Source: Molanna angustata (lineage: Eukaryota; Arthropoda; Insecta; Trichoptera; Molannidae). From it: DNA of 64,000 bases. Shown here in pieces: positions 16,229 to 29,324 of this stretch; positions within the stretch are counted from its first letter, which is position 1, and every line of letters begins with the position of its first letter. The notes under the pieces were generated by a model, which saw only the letters and a list, made by a program, of their open reading frames with translations, had not been told where the DNA came from and made no database searches. The stretch spans positions 18,873,215 to 18,937,214 of the forward strand of contig OY754984.1 in the NCBI GenBank assembly GCA_963576475.1. Direction: 5' to 3'. Position numbers and translations under genes: made by a program.

Positions 16229-16400
16229 GGGACCATTCATTTATTACATAAAACATTTTTTTTATTACATTTAGACCCCATCCTATCCCTTAATAATAGT
16301 AAAAATGTTCATGCCTTTTTCTGTTGCAAAAAAATTAAATCTTGCGTAATAAGACCACCTCTTCTTCACTCTATAACTTGCATAATAATGGAATGGCCCT
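16229..16400. mobile_element. Small DNA element with gggaccattcat / gaatggccct ends
   Basis: Begins gggaccattcatttattac and ends cataataatggaatggccct. These ends are inverted versions of each other and of the type seen in common short non-autonomous insect DNA elements that start with a 'gggaccattcat' block. The interior is AT-rich and non-coding. Confidence 0.5.
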
Positions 16401-16430
16401 TTATATTGATTGTATCAAAAAGTGATTAAG

Positions 16431-16570
16431 GTTGGCCTTTGTGGCTCAGTTGATTAGATATCTGACTGCTGAGCCCGGGTTCGATTCCCGGTGGAGATAC
16501 AGTCTTTTTTATTGTGTTTGTGAGACATCATAAGTCTCCAGAATGTGAAATCTTATCATTTTAATAAATT
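16431..16570 (+). mobile_element. tRNA-derived SINE (family 1)
   Basis: The head, ggcctttgtggctcagttga (A box) and cccgggttcgattcccggtg (B box), is strongly tRNA-like. It is followed by a tail, tgtttgtgagacatcataag and tctccagaatgtg. The same tail in reverse is at 37480-37652, showing it is a SINE and not a free tRNA gene. No acceptor stem closes the cloverleaf. Confidence 0.85.
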
Positions 16571-16994
16571 AAAATTGAATATTACAAATCATTTTGACAG
16601 TTTAGCACATTTATTATTTTTTTTTCTCTTGTAAAATTTTCTTATTGTATTGTTCTCGTTGATAATACAGTTAACCTTTGGATCACTAGAATTTAAGGTC
16701 ACGAGTGTTTGTCAAAATGTGTGTGTATAAATTATCGCTTAGGTATTGTCTCCATCACAATATTTTTTTTGTTCCTTGGACAAACGGCTCAGTGGCTACT
16801 TCAGCAGTCTATCACGGTTCTATTTGACCCTCTGAGTCTCTGGCGGATCTATATCTGGTGTAACATGGAGCAAGATAGTCACATTGGTAGTTATAATAAT
16901 AATTTGAGTAGGATATATAATATGATGATGTAATGATATGATCCTATTATACTGTTTAGTAATTTGGGCTGTTCACCCAATCACTATAATATAG

Positions 16995-17025
<31 letters not shown>

Positions 17026-17156
17026 AATTATTGTCTATTGGAACAATAATATGTATGTAATATTAAATATACTATCTATGATTGTAAACAAAATCTTCCA
17101 AGTGCAATGAATATTTGTAATTATTTACATTTGGCATTCAAATCATTTTTTTATGA

Positions 17157-17546
17157 TTGAACAAAAGAGATTTTATTGGTTTTGATGAACCAATCAATAA
17201 GGTCAAACTTCTGGCGCTATTTATTAGTGACATCTATGTATTTGTTGTAGTACTTCTCTATCCACAATATAGTTTATGCTATTTCTCAATAGATGTCACT
17301 ACCAGTTCTTTGTTATTTCAAGTGATTCAAACAAATAGAGATTTCAATACAAAGTTGATAAAAACAATTACAGAATTCAAAAAGCAGGTTGATAAGGGAA
17401 CTGAATTAATGGCATTATTAGTGAATGTTGAGCTAGCGTGTGATTATGTAAAACCCCCTTTAACGTCTAATAATATTTTCAATTACATTTATTTTGGGAC
17501 GATGTTCAATCAAGAATTAAGATCTTGTTTTGTTCAAATAAAATAA
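17157..17546 (+). CDS. Unrecognised 129-codon open frame
   Basis: A 129-residue frame with a hydrophobic stretch in the first third (about residues 18-55) and a charged middle (DFNTKLIKTITEFKKQVDKG). It is longer than chance would usually give in DNA this AT-rich, but no family is recognised and no splice context is evident. A 12-bp inverted pair (tagtgacatcta ... tagatgtcacta) lies inside it at about 17226-17297, which favours a repeat origin. Probably not a host gene. Confidence 0.2.
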   Translation: MNKRDFIGFDEPINKVKLLALFISDIYVFVVVLLYPQYSLCYFSIDVTTSSLLFQVIQTNRDFNTKLIKTITEFKKQVDKGTELMALLVNVELACDYVKPPLTSNNIFNYIYFGTMFNQELRSCFVQIK

Positions 17547-17700
17547 GATGCATTCTTTAATGATTTGTTTATATAGTTAATTGAAAAAAAAAAAATTGCA
17601 ATATAATTTTTTCAAAATAATTTTGTGTCTCATGGGTGGATTCTATTCATTTGTTTTGTTTATTATTTACACTCAATTTATGACATTTTATTAATCAATT

Positions 17701-17855
17701 CAGGGGGGCAAGTCCGGTCAAACAGCGGAATAAAAACCCTCAGTTTAGATATTCGATTTTTAAAGTTTTCTTTATAAATACTCTTGTGACATTTGTTTAT
17801 AACGTGGGTTATCACCACAATATGTGTTACCACGGAACGAGACTTGCCCTGCTGG
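17701..17855. mobile_element. MITE family A, variant copy
   Basis: Starts caggggggcaagtccggtca and ends gacttgccctgctgg, the same termini as family A. The interior differs from copies 1 and 2 but matches the reverse complement of 27940-28050. It therefore represents a second subfamily. Confidence 0.7.
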
Positions 17856-20800
17856 TCACTTTTTATTACTCTTTACACATTAGACATTATAAATATTCTA
17901 TAGAAGGACTTGTATAGATGTTGTAAATTATTTTGAAGATTTGGATAAAGTCTTTTTTTATTCATTGTATTTAAATTATTTTTTTATTATAATATTGTTA
18001 CATAGCTTAGGCTGTCCAAACATCAGATCTAGTTAAGTGAGCACTTGTGTAAAGTAACTAATGTACTGTTAAGAATATAACGTAACGTATTGTAAATACT
18101 CTTAATAAAAATATAAATACACAATATTTGATGAGCGTCATTTCAAGTAGAAGCTGTCCTTTAGTTCTCATCCACTTTTCACTCTCCTTATCATTGCACT
18201 TGCGAATATTTTATTTTATTTCCAAAGAATTGTTTGTATGTCTTAAGTATACCGAGTACAATGTTAATAAACTGTTGACCTATATAGTGAATATTATTGT
18301 TGGATGGATGTATTAAAAAAAATAATAATAAGCTCTTCCTTTCACACTGTTCGTCATCCTGTTTATTATAAAAAAAAGTTATGTTTCATTTTAATTACTC
18401 GTATTTCTGTCCGTACTTATTTAATTCAAAGTAATGTATATTATCAAACTGATTAATTGATGTTTGTGAAGGTCTTTTGTTTGTAAAAGTTGTAGCTGAA
18501 TATTACTAACTAAAACTATGCTAATTGAGTATTTATTTGTAATATTTAGTTATAGTTTTTGAAAAAATGACAAAAAAAGTTATTTTTCCCATCTTTTTGT
18601 CTTTATTCAATTAATCTGTTTGATCATTATTCATATCATTGCGTGTGAAGTGTAATCATAATGGACTGCAATAGGCATTTTTTCTAACACTCAATTCAAG
18701 GATTTTTTGGTTGTGATATATTAGATGTAGTTACTAAATTAATGAAGACTACTGTTAATTCAAAGAGCCAGTTTAAATTGTAAATTAATAAAATAAAGTT
18801 CTCTCAAAAGAACTTAGATATTATAAACACATCCTTACTCTTAGCCAAATACAATTTATTATATATATTGTCTTATTGCAAATTGTTCTTAACCATCTCA
18901 TTTTAACAGCATTAATTCTACTGTAATGCATCTTCTGCCATGTCTTTCTATGTCATACCTGCAATTCGTCAAAGTTAAAGTCAATGTATTTTATATTACC
19001 TTTGATATGTTGCGATCACCATTACTGGCATAACTCTTCATTCGATATTCTTACAATCTTTTTTTTTGTAATTCTGAATATGTCCTTGTATTTTAGTAAT
19101 AATGTATTTCAATCTTTTTTAAATTAAATGTTAAATTCTGTCGTGGTAGTCGTTTGATGATTTAAATTATTGTCTTTTTAACGTCTTTGTTTCTCAAGAT
19201 GAGCTTCACACGTAATGATTCATATTTGCATGAATTAAAAAAAATCTTCACAATTTGTAATAATTAAAATTTACTGCATTATCCACATATTATGCTTATG
19301 TTTAAATGCAAATTTGTCGTAGTTATTGCAGGGTTATCACATTGTAATATTTCATAATACATAATAATTTAGATAAAATAGAAGTTTTTCAATTCAAAAT
19401 ATACAAATAGCATCATGATTCTGGAGACACAGATTAAATAAAATAAATATAATTGATTTGATGTATAGGTAACACTACTGTTTGATGTAATGATAGTAGC
19501 AAAAATAATAATATCATAAATTCTAAAGTTTTTGTGTTAATGGAGTGGAAAACTATTTTAAAAAATGTATTTAAATTCAAAAAAGTATTTCTCACAGATT
19601 CCATTTATTATGACGGAACATTTTCTCTGGGACTACTCCGCATTATGAAGAAAGAAACTTATAAAGCGACAAGTGGGTGAAAATATTGTCATAATAATCG
19701 CTGGAAAAATACTATTTTAAATTTGAATTAATATATTATCCATTTTGAAATTTCGATATTTATGACGTGCGTAATTCCTTGTCTCCGGGCGAAGACTGGT
19801 CGTGTGTTAACCCTACTTTAAACACGTGTGTGTATAAAAAAATAATACGAAGTGAATTAGCCACGTACTAATAATAGTTAGAATGTCAGTATATTTCTAT
19901 ATAAATTGTATGAGAGATGTACCTACAATATAATACACCAATGGATAAGTTTATAGTTTTGCTAGATGCATTAATTACTGTTATGTAAAATATAAACTAA
20001 TTTAATGTTATTTATATATCAATGTATTTCATATTCAAAGTAATCTGCCCTTCTATATAACTGAGTAAATGATATTTTCTGTTCACAATGCAGTACCTTG
20101 CACTTTAGCAATGGTGTAAAATCCAAATGTCTCTGTTGATGAGAAACGCCTTTTTTGTATGAAAATTGACATCCAGCTAATGACACAGAGTAAAATACCA
20201 TACAAAATTGACGTTTTTTCAGGACAGTTTGCTTGCATCTTCATATGACCAGATTTAACTGAAAAAAAAAGGAATATTAAGATTGCATAATTACTGTTGT
20301 GTTGTATTCAGACACCAGTTAATTGAATTTTGAAGCAAGCGACTTTACTCGTGACAATTAAATATATTGTTCATTGACAAATAAACAAATGCAAATATCA
20401 AATAATACAATTAAATTGTGAAATATTTGCAATAAATAAATAAAAAGTTACAGCAAAATAGAACTGCTGTATCCAAAATAAACATTTTTCATGAATTTGG
20501 TCATTTGCTATTTTTATTTCATAATAAATTACTGTTATGTAATGTCAAAGTAATTATATATATATGTACTAGCTGTTATATATAATATATACCAAAATAA
20601 ATTGCTATTTTATGTATCAGAATTATTTACTGTTATTAAAATGATAGTATATAATATTTTTGTGGTAACACAGGATATAAAATCTAATTAAAAAATATCT
20701 AAATTCTTTTTTTGCAGTTTGTTAATTATTTGTTACACATGTAAACAATTTTAGTCAAAATAGACAAAGGCTTCCAGACAAAACTCAGTGAGTAAAGCAG

Positions 20801-20914
20801 GGCCTGTCTAAAGCCATAGAAAATTTTCACATAATCTATTTTTGACTTATCCATCTTCAAATATATAAATCCATAGCCTCCTTAAGATACTAAGTGCGAA
20901 GCATATATTTTCAT
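17856..20914. other. AT-rich intergenic DNA
   Basis: No gene, RNA or named repeat can be supported. The short open frames here lack coding character. Confidence 0.45.
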
Positions 20915-21228
20915 TACAATATACTAGATGTCGTAGTTAGCAAATTTTGTATGAATCGAAGCGAGTCATTTTTCCGGGGGATTTTTGACGTCTTGGTTCC
21001 AGACGACATCGTTTTTCTATAAAGAATAACGACTAATGTGACTTGTTTTCGGATTTATTTGTATAAAAAACATTTTAATTATTAATATTTAGAGAAAAGT
21101 TATCTAGGATGTGTTGAAATGTAAGGAAAACTGAAATATGTTGCCAACCAAAATGTCAAACGCGCGATATTCCATGACTCACTTTTTGCACAGAGTACTA
21201 CATCTAGTATATTATAATAAAAATCTAT
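20915..21228 (-). mobile_element. MITE family B, copy 2
   Basis: Opposite orientation to copy 1: tatactagatgtcgtagtta at the left and acatctagtatattataata at the right, with the shared interior blocks (gactaatgtgac, atctaggatgtgttgaaat, gttgccaacca). Confidence 0.8.
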
Positions 21229-21249
21229 GGGGCGAAGCTGTTTCTTGGT

Positions 21250-21417
21250 TAAAGACCGTTCATTATAATAACTCCTTTTGCATCTTTGTGTTGGCAAGCG
21301 TGCATTCATATAAATTTATATCTGTTTACTCAATTTCTCAAAACAGTACACTAAATTTGTATGTATGCACGCTTGCGAACATAAAAATGCAAATGTAACA
21401 CTATTATAATGGACGAT
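21250..21417. mobile_element. Foldback element (MITE D)
   Basis: Inverted arms cgttcattataataactcct ... actattataatggacg at the ends, and gttggcaagcgtgcat ... atgcacgcttgcgaac inside. One arm recurs at 15175-15262. Non-coding. Confidence 0.75.
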
Positions 21418-21894
21418 CTATAGCAGTTAGTGTGATTGTGACAGATCAAACATGCATAAATTAAGGTAATATGTTAGAAAATAGATATAAAATAGCTATG
21501 GTTGAACTGTTTAGTTACCCTATTTTCATGTTGATCTGTCATGAAAACATGAAAACGTCAGACTTTACAGATGATCTTATTTCTTTATGTAAAATTCAGA
21601 TAGTATTGAAAGTGAAAAGTATTTATAAAAAAATCATTCATTTAAAATTGTGATGTATTTAATTAAAAATATTTCTTTTGTTATATACATATTATTTTTA
21701 AGTTTTGAGTCAAATTTTCTATAAGGCCATTGGTGATTTGGTTAGCTGGTTCGTTTTTTAGATAAAAATATTGTGTCGGGTGAAATTATCCTAATTATGT
21801 GTATTTGTTTTTTGATTTAATAACTTAATTCGTGGAACAATGCAACAAAAACACATTAGTAACACTTAAATTGACATTTTCTTGCAAATACTGA

Positions 21895-22084
21895 CCAGGG
21901 GGGCAAGTCTGGTCCAATCGGCGAAATCAAAACCCTCGTGATTACCCATATCATGGATATAATTATTATATGGAGTTCTACAATATCTTTAGATGTCATA
22001 GAACTCCATACTATAATTATATCCATGATATGGGTAATCACTGGGGTTTTGATTTCGCCGATCGAACCAGACTTGCCCCCCTGG
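21895..22084. mobile_element. Palindromic MITE family A, copy 2
   Basis: 190 bp beginning ccaggggggcaagtc and ending gacttgcccccctgg, a perfect 15-bp inverted terminus. The arms continue through cggcgaaatcaaaacc ... ggttttgatttcgccg and tggatataattat ... ataattatatcca. This is the cleanest copy in the window. No clear target-site duplication. Confidence 0.9.
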
Positions 22085-25000
22085 TATAGAAACAAATGTA
22101 GATTTATTAGAAATAGAGTGTGTGGGGAGAGGTAGATTATTGTGTATATTGAATCAAAATTGACTATCATAACACCATTTCCTTATATCCAAAGCCAAAT
22201 AATTCTTTCCATCACAAAATGGTGACCAAAATAGACAATTCTTTACAAAGATCAATTTTTATTTTGAGATTAATTTATAAACTTGACTGTATTTTGTTTT
22301 GTTCCATGGATTTTGTAAAAAGAGTAGTTGTGTTGGCAGCCTTTTCTCGGCTAATCGCGAGTTCCGAAGGTGTCAAGTGTGATTGAATGTATTATAATTT
22401 AACTGTGTGATTTTTTAATGCTACTTTTTTATTGCGTCCTTAAGTATTATGAGTAAAAATATTACATTTAAATAGTGTTGAAGTCAATGAAGAAGAAAGC
22501 TGTATTTTCTAACCCATTGTTTAATCAGTACAACTCTTCATAGTCCTGACTAATTTTAGAACAAAAATTATTGCAATAGTTGAGATTAATTGTTAACTAA
22601 ATATAAAAAATATATTTTAACATGTCTATCTTATATCCTGCTTCCTCCTTATATGTAGCAAAATAAAACCATCTCTTAATTAATTTGTATGAATCAAAAA
22701 ATTCACATTAAAATTATGTTGTTAAAAAGTCTTCGTGACATTTTTACTGTCAATTAAATCGATGTTGGTAATAATGTTATTTTATAGGCTACTGACGAGT
22801 GTTGCCATAATAGCAGGATATAAGTCAGACATATTATTAATTAAATTCCAGACTAAGGAATATTTTAATAAAATTTCTTGTGTTGTCATCTCTGGTGGTT
22901 TTCATAGAATTTCAAATTATAGATGTTTAATTTGTTCATCACTTGATCTATAAATTATTCATCCATGACTTAATAACATCAGTGATTGACAATAAACTGA
23001 ATCAATGTGTAAATCTTTATATATTTAGTCATTTTTCTTTTGACTAATTATTATATTTTCATTGACAGATTCATCGATAAATTGTATATCTACTTAAAAA
23101 CATTATTAAATCTTGTAAAAACATTTATTTATTGTAATAAAGTTTATTGAAAATTTACTTTTTTTTTGTTTTTTCCAACCTTTTTATTTTGTTTTATTTT
23201 ATATGTTTATTTTACCTAGCTTTATTTGTCTATAATTTCTTCAGCCATAATTACATTTTTATGTCAATTAATGGCTGATTTTAAAATAGAATTTTTGTCC
23301 CATCTTGTGGAAAAAAAATTAAATAAACTTATATTTACTGTCACCTACCTATAGTTATAACCATTTACTTCGACCATTATAAACGGTCGGTCTTTAATAC
23401 AATTACAACACACCAAGAAACTCGGGTAATGTAACCGTTGCATTTGAAATATTATTTCGATGATTTGAGTGGTAAACTTCTATGAATAAATGTTTTGTTT
23501 CTATGGTTTCAAATCAATATAAAAAAAGTTTTTAACCTGTGTGATCTGTCCAAATTCCTCCAAGGAACTATCAATGTAAGTAGAACTGCAAATAATTTTG
23601 CAGATTCACATCAAGTATCTCCTCAGGAAGGTTTTATGGGATTATATTAATATTAAATTTGGTAGAACTGGCTCTTTTATGGTGAAATAAGCATTCAATC
23701 ATTACTAAATTCAATTAACTTTCAACACCATTGCTGCCAACATTTCAAATTTAAATTATTGTTGCTCTCTCCGCTTTGGTAATCCAATTCAAGTATGCAC
23801 AACAAAACTAACATTTTCTATTCACTTGGATCATTCTACAGCTGCTACAGCAGACATGTAGGACAAACGGTCTCATTGTACATATTTGTAGACAGATTTG
23901 CTTGCTTTGGTTGGCAACAAATCATTTATGTTCTAATGAATGTGTCATGTATTTCAATACTTAATATTAGGTAATGTTCAACATTTGTTTTTTGCTTCAT
24001 AAAACAATAAGGATTGTATAGGAATAAATTTAATAGTACTTAATAAAAAACTTTTACTATGTAAAAAAAATGATTTTCACATAATGTGGTGAACTTATTG
24101 TTTCTAGACATTTACTGTCAGTTTTATGATAATAAAGTAGGTACACCATTTCCTTTGTGATTCCCTTCAATAGATGTATATTTTGAGATTGTTCAATAAA
24201 TGGTTTATTATATTGAAACTATACTTTGCAATCCAATATTAATTTGATGGCATGCTCTAATGCCTTTCAAACAAAAAAATATGTTTCAAAATCATGTACA
24301 CACAAATTTTAAAATTCAATACTAATTTGAAAAATATTAATACATAAAAATAATCATACCTTTACTGAAGTTTTTATAGTATGAATTTCTTGGAAAAAAA
24401 TATTACTTCTGAATAACAGGTATAGTTTTTCATCAGTGATCCTCAATCGATTACCCCAATAGTAAGGTTCAATTCTGAAAATTTATATTAAGTGACAAAC
24501 TTATTTTTTGTTTTCATTATTTTATACCAACCATTTTTAAGATCACACATACCTATAATGCATGTATTAGATAAATACATTTCTACTTAGAATAAGAATC
24601 TTAGTCAATATACCGTATTTTATTTTCTTAAAATTAACCATGGAAGTGTGTGTCTTCGTTGTGATGGCATCGATTGAAATGAACCATGTGACATATATTG
24701 AAAAGGAAAATTGTTTTTTTTTTTATATAAGGGATTTGCTCAAAATAGTAATACTTGGATCATTTCTTACACTCATTTAAAATTAAATAACTTTCGAGGA
24801 ACAAATTACTTTTAAAAAGTATAGTTAAATTCAAAATATGTAGGTATTTGTAGCCTTACTCTTGACACTCGAATCAAATCCCAATTTTTGTTTAGATCTT
24901 ACCTACATGTCGTCTGCATACATTAAAATTATCGACTATTATGATTAAAACATACCTACCTACCATATTATTCTCCATTACAAAGATAGGTTTTTGTCGA

Positions 25001-25967
25001 AAATGGGATCAGATTTTCGGTAGAGAGTAGGACGGCTGAATTTGCTATTACTTTATATGTGAAATCATCTTAATTTGAGAATTGTTATTTATAAATTTGA
25101 TATTATATATTTAAAAAAAGTAATTATCCTTAATGTATTAAAATTACTACTAGGTTTAGATAGGAGGCGTGCACTTAGCAAGTTCTGTGATAGATTTCAT
25201 CGTTTTGTCAATATTTGATGCATGTTGTAAAATATTGGTTTGATATGGACTCAATTAATCTCGGAGACATGAATATTATCAAAAGTCATCTATTACAACT
25301 ATTCTTAATTAAATATATCGATTAAGAGGGGAAAAAAGGTTTTCTGACAACTTTTTTTATTACAATCATCTGAAATGGGGAAATTCAGTCTTTTGGAACA
25401 AATTAAATTTGAATTGTGATTGTGATGTTCTTATTTCAAAATATTTCTCCAATATTTTACAATTTCCAAATTACCAAAATCATTAAAAAAACTACTTGTC
25501 TATTATAAATAATCAATATTCAAACTTCCCTTAAAATACTATATTAGATATGAGTCCATATATTGCATAGGGCATCAAATTTTATAAATATAATGGCCTA
25601 AAAATTTGAAGTGGAAGAAAGCTTAAATATTATTGATCATAAAATTTGCTCCAATTACAATTGAATGGTTTATCTTATTATACATTATTATGTACCATCA
25701 ATTAAATATATAATATGTCATTGTTATAATGTATCTTTCAAAACATAGGAAAATGTTAATACTATTAATTTAAGGGCATGTAATCATGAAAATTATTTTA
25801 TTTATTATTATATATTTCTTTACCAAAAACCTACAGTTTTATAAACTATAATAAACTTTCTCATTATTATTATTTGTTTAAATTTTACTTTAAAAAACTG
25901 ATAGTTTTCTTCATGTTTGTGCATATTCATTTTTTTTTATTATAGTTCACCACGGAAGTACAAAAAC
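22085..25967. other. AT-rich intergenic DNA
   Basis: Nearly 4 kb with no supported coding, RNA or repeat feature visible by eye. Short poly-A/poly-T runs and scattered AT-rich words only. Confidence 0.45.
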
Positions 25968-26298
25968 ACCATAGATTTTCATATAGTATACGAGATGTCG
26001 CAGTTAGCAAATTTTGTATGAATCGAAGTGAGGATTTTTTCTGCGGGACTTTTGACAACAAGGTAGGCAGACCACATCGTTTTTCTATAGAGAGTAACGA
26101 CTAATGTGAATTGTTTTCGGATTTATTTGTCGAAAAAAACGCTATGTTCATGAAGATTTAGAGAACAGTTATCTAGGAAGTGTTGAAATATATGAAAAAC
26201 TTCAATATGTTGTCAACCAAGACGTCAAACGCCGATATATCATGACTCACTTATTGCACGGAGTACTCCATCTAGTATATTATATGAAAATCTATGAA
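25968..26298 (-). mobile_element. MITE family B, copy 3
   Basis: The most complete copy: catagattttcatatagtat at the left and tatattatatgaaaatctat at the right are inverted termini of about 26 bp. The interior matches the other copies (gttagcaaattttgtatgaa, atctaggaagtgttgaaa). Confidence 0.85.
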
Positions 26299-27939
26299 AA
26301 ACACCTCTTTCTTATCTTTGATTTGGATGATGCTATAGAATGACTTTCAAATATTTTTCATTTAGCTGTACTTAGGCTGGGATTTTTCAACAAAAGTATC
26401 AGTAATGGTATAGTTAATATACGTTGATTTCATAAAATTGTTCCAAATTGTGTCATTTGACGGCATTAGATTTCAATGAAACAATTAAAAGTATTAAACA
26501 ATTTTATGAAATTCTTTATTTTATTGTTTAACAAGTTGTGTGAAAATATTGTTCTCATTTTAATGAAGTTTAAAATACCTATCACTTTATTACAGTTTTG
26601 TAAAACTGTGGGTTTATGTCTATTAATAAAAAATCCATAATGATACAGTTAAAAAAAAGTTATACAAAATATGCATTTTTCATTAACTCTGTAAAAAATA
26701 GTTATTAATTGGATGTTCAACATTATTATCCATAAATGAATGTATCCTTAATAATTCTCATAGATGTTTTCCTCATTATTGTTTATTTTATTAACGATAA
26801 TATATAATTATATTGAGAGAAATAGTGGATTGAAATGATTACTATTTAATATTGGTGTGATTTAACTTGTCAAATTGTATCATAAAAAATAAGCTGTGAA
26901 TTTGGTGCAAAGCTTCGCCCATCAAAGCGTTTGTGTAGCTTTACAGGGATTTAATTTTTAATTACCTTATTAGTCATTTATAATATAGTATTCATTTTCA
27001 GTCATTTGATTGCATTAAAAGAATAAAGATCATTGTATTTTTAGTTGAGTCATCCATATTTCTAAAATATTTCGCAATATTTTAATGTAAATAAAGTGTA
27101 TATGGTTGTTAGAAAAATATATTAAAAAATATTTTGTGATGTTGTGAAACAATTTGTCAATTTGGAATAATTAAAAAATAAAAGATTATTTGGTCATTCA
27201 TTAACAGAATTACCATATCACCGTTGTAACAAAATATTGGAAATAAAGCAACCACAATTTGAACCTTGTTTCTATTTATTTCCTTGATTCAAAACACGAG
27301 TATATCTCTTTTTGAAGGAAGTCATATTATAAAATGTTTTAATTTCCTTTTTTTTACGTAATTTTTATATGTAAAATATGTTTTTTGTAATAAATAAATA
27401 AAATATTATTCTGTAGGATTGTTGAATAAATGTATTAATTTATCAAAATGTTTGTGAAGATGTAAAAATAATCAGTATTTAACTATTTTCTGGAATTAAG
27501 TCGCAAATCACAGTATTGATAACATTGAAGAAAGTACAATATTTGAATAAAAATTTAAATTAGAATATTTCTAAATGAAGTACATCCTGCAGTGCTACTC
27601 ATGAAGTTGATTAAGCTAAGTTTAAGTTCAGATTCAGACTTCAGAAATTTTTGAGGTTTAAATTAAATGATTAAATATAATAATTTATACAAAAAATTAA
27701 TGACAATATCATATTTGACATTCATCTTAACATTTTTTTATGATTCAATGTGGATATAGATTAATATTAGATTATGAACATGTACTGATATATACATTCT
27801 TAAGATTAAGGCAAGATAAGAACATATAATAACAACGTGTCATGAGTAGCCCCCCCGATTAGATTTTACCAAGCCACGGTCTCAGTCATTATCTTATTGG
27901 AAAATTCTTGCAAACATAACTAATATATTTATTGTTTAT
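26299..27939. other. AT-rich intergenic DNA
   Basis: No supported feature. Around 27845-27890 there is a short GC-richer patch (tagcccccccgattag) of unknown origin. Confidence 0.4.
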
Positions 27940-28050
27940 CAGCAGGCCAAGTCCCGTTCCATGGAAACCCATATCGTGGTGGTAACCCAGGATATAAATA
28001 TGTAGCAAGAGTATAATAGAAAATATTAACGATTGAATATCTAAATACGC
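27940..28050. mobile_element. MITE family A, variant fragment
   Basis: cagcaggccaagtcccgttc ... tcgtggtggtaaccca ... gattgaatatctaaatacg matches the reverse complement of the variant copy at 17701-17855. Slightly truncated at its right end. Confidence 0.65.
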
Positions 28051-28054
28051 CCCA

Positions 28055-28440
28055 GATCTCATTTTATGGAATCATGGTAAAAGAGGAATGAAAAGTAGAG
28101 GTCGGCCAAGAAAGAGTTGGCACAATCACATAAATGGGACTTTGAAAGATGGAGATGTTAGAAGTAAGAATAATAGAAGAGCGTGTATGAGACGATGTAT
28201 GGACGTGAATGAAGCGAGGAATGTATGTCAAGAGAGAGGAGTCTGGCGTTCGGTTCTCTCTGCCTACCCCAAATAGGGAAATGGCGTGATGGTATGGTAT
28301 GGTATGGTTCTCTATGACAAATTCCATTTTTTTTTTAAATTCACTGAATCTGATTCACTAATCTATATTTTACAAATAAGGATAAAAACTGCCTACCCCG
28401 CAAGGGACATGGCGTGATGGTATGTATGTAAGTATGTATG
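28055..28440 (+). mobile_element. RTE-type LINE 3' end
   Basis: The frame at 28088-28276 reads RGRPRKSWHNHINGTLKDGD ... RRACMRRCMDVNEA ... WRSVLSAYPK, the C-terminus of an RTE-like LINE whose longer copy is at 58785-59257. The 3' end runs into short tggta repeats, and a second 3' fragment (gcctaccccgcaaggg ... gtatgtatgta) follows at 28390-28440. Confidence 0.8.
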
Positions 28441-28489
28441 TAGGATAAAAAATATTTGTGAAAAACTGTTTCACTGATGGGAATGAATC

Positions 28490-28535
28490 AGTCAGATATC
28501 TTACAAACTGAGCCACAAAGGCTATCATGCATTAC
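28490..28535 (-). mobile_element. Degenerate SINE (family 1) head
   Basis: tcagtcagatatcttacaaa followed by ctgagccacaaaggc matches the reverse complement of the A-box end of the SINE at 16431. Only this fragment is recognisable. Confidence 0.45.
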
Positions 28536-28829
28536 AGAATATACATCTTTATTCTATGATATTCTATGCTGTCATGTGTGTTAAACAATACCTATCTAGA
28601 TAGGTATTGGTGTAAAACATACCCCCATATGACTCTTATCTATTATGAAGGTTAATACCTATATTGAATATGCTATATAGACTATTAAATTTGTTGATTA
28701 GCTACAAGATTTGTCTGATGGTGTTCAATGCTTTTTATAATCTAGCATTAGAAGTACATTCATGCTTTTTGGGAAGTATAATTATTATGCTCATGTTAAG
28801 GAGTTCCAATTCTTCATTCATTCATTCAT

Positions 28830-29000
28830 ACCATCATGGTATATCCCACAATGTGGGGTAACCAGCGAAAGGTGTGCGGGTTGTGAATTGCCTTATAAAA
28901 GGGAGCACAACACATATGTGTATACCCACACACCAGTCTCGTCTCACCTGAAAAGGCACTAGATTCAGAATGGGTGGTGAACCTCATTGCTGAACTATGT
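28830..29000 (+). repeat. Interspersed repeat F, copy 1
   Basis: ccatcatggtatatcccaca, atgtggggtaaccagc, acacatatgtgtatacccac. The same blocks appear in reverse at 35830-36000. Probably a SINE or MITE; no coding content. Confidence 0.6.
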
Positions 29001-29324
29001 CAGATGTTATTGTTGCCTGTTGTATTTTCGATTGCCCAGCTCTTACGGGACACTCGAAAACAGTAATAGAAAAGAGTGGAAGCACTATTCTAAGACGGTG
29101 CCTCTCTTAAAAGAAGATAAATAAATAAAGTCAACACCAGAGTGGTCTTGAATCTGTAAATAGGCTATATAAATCCTCAATGACAAAGATTTTTGCATTA
29201 TAAAATTAATTTGTTGTACATTTTCAATATCCAACATAAGATTTTTCAAAAAACAATTCATTCGTTGGATTGGATAATAAAATACTACGAAATAATTTTA
29301 CACGACGAACGCACATAATATTTC

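Noticed and set aside
16433..16500. Possible true tRNA gene with good A and B boxes
   Set aside because: The acceptor stem does not close, and the same sequence with the same tail recurs at 37480-37652, so it is a SINE.
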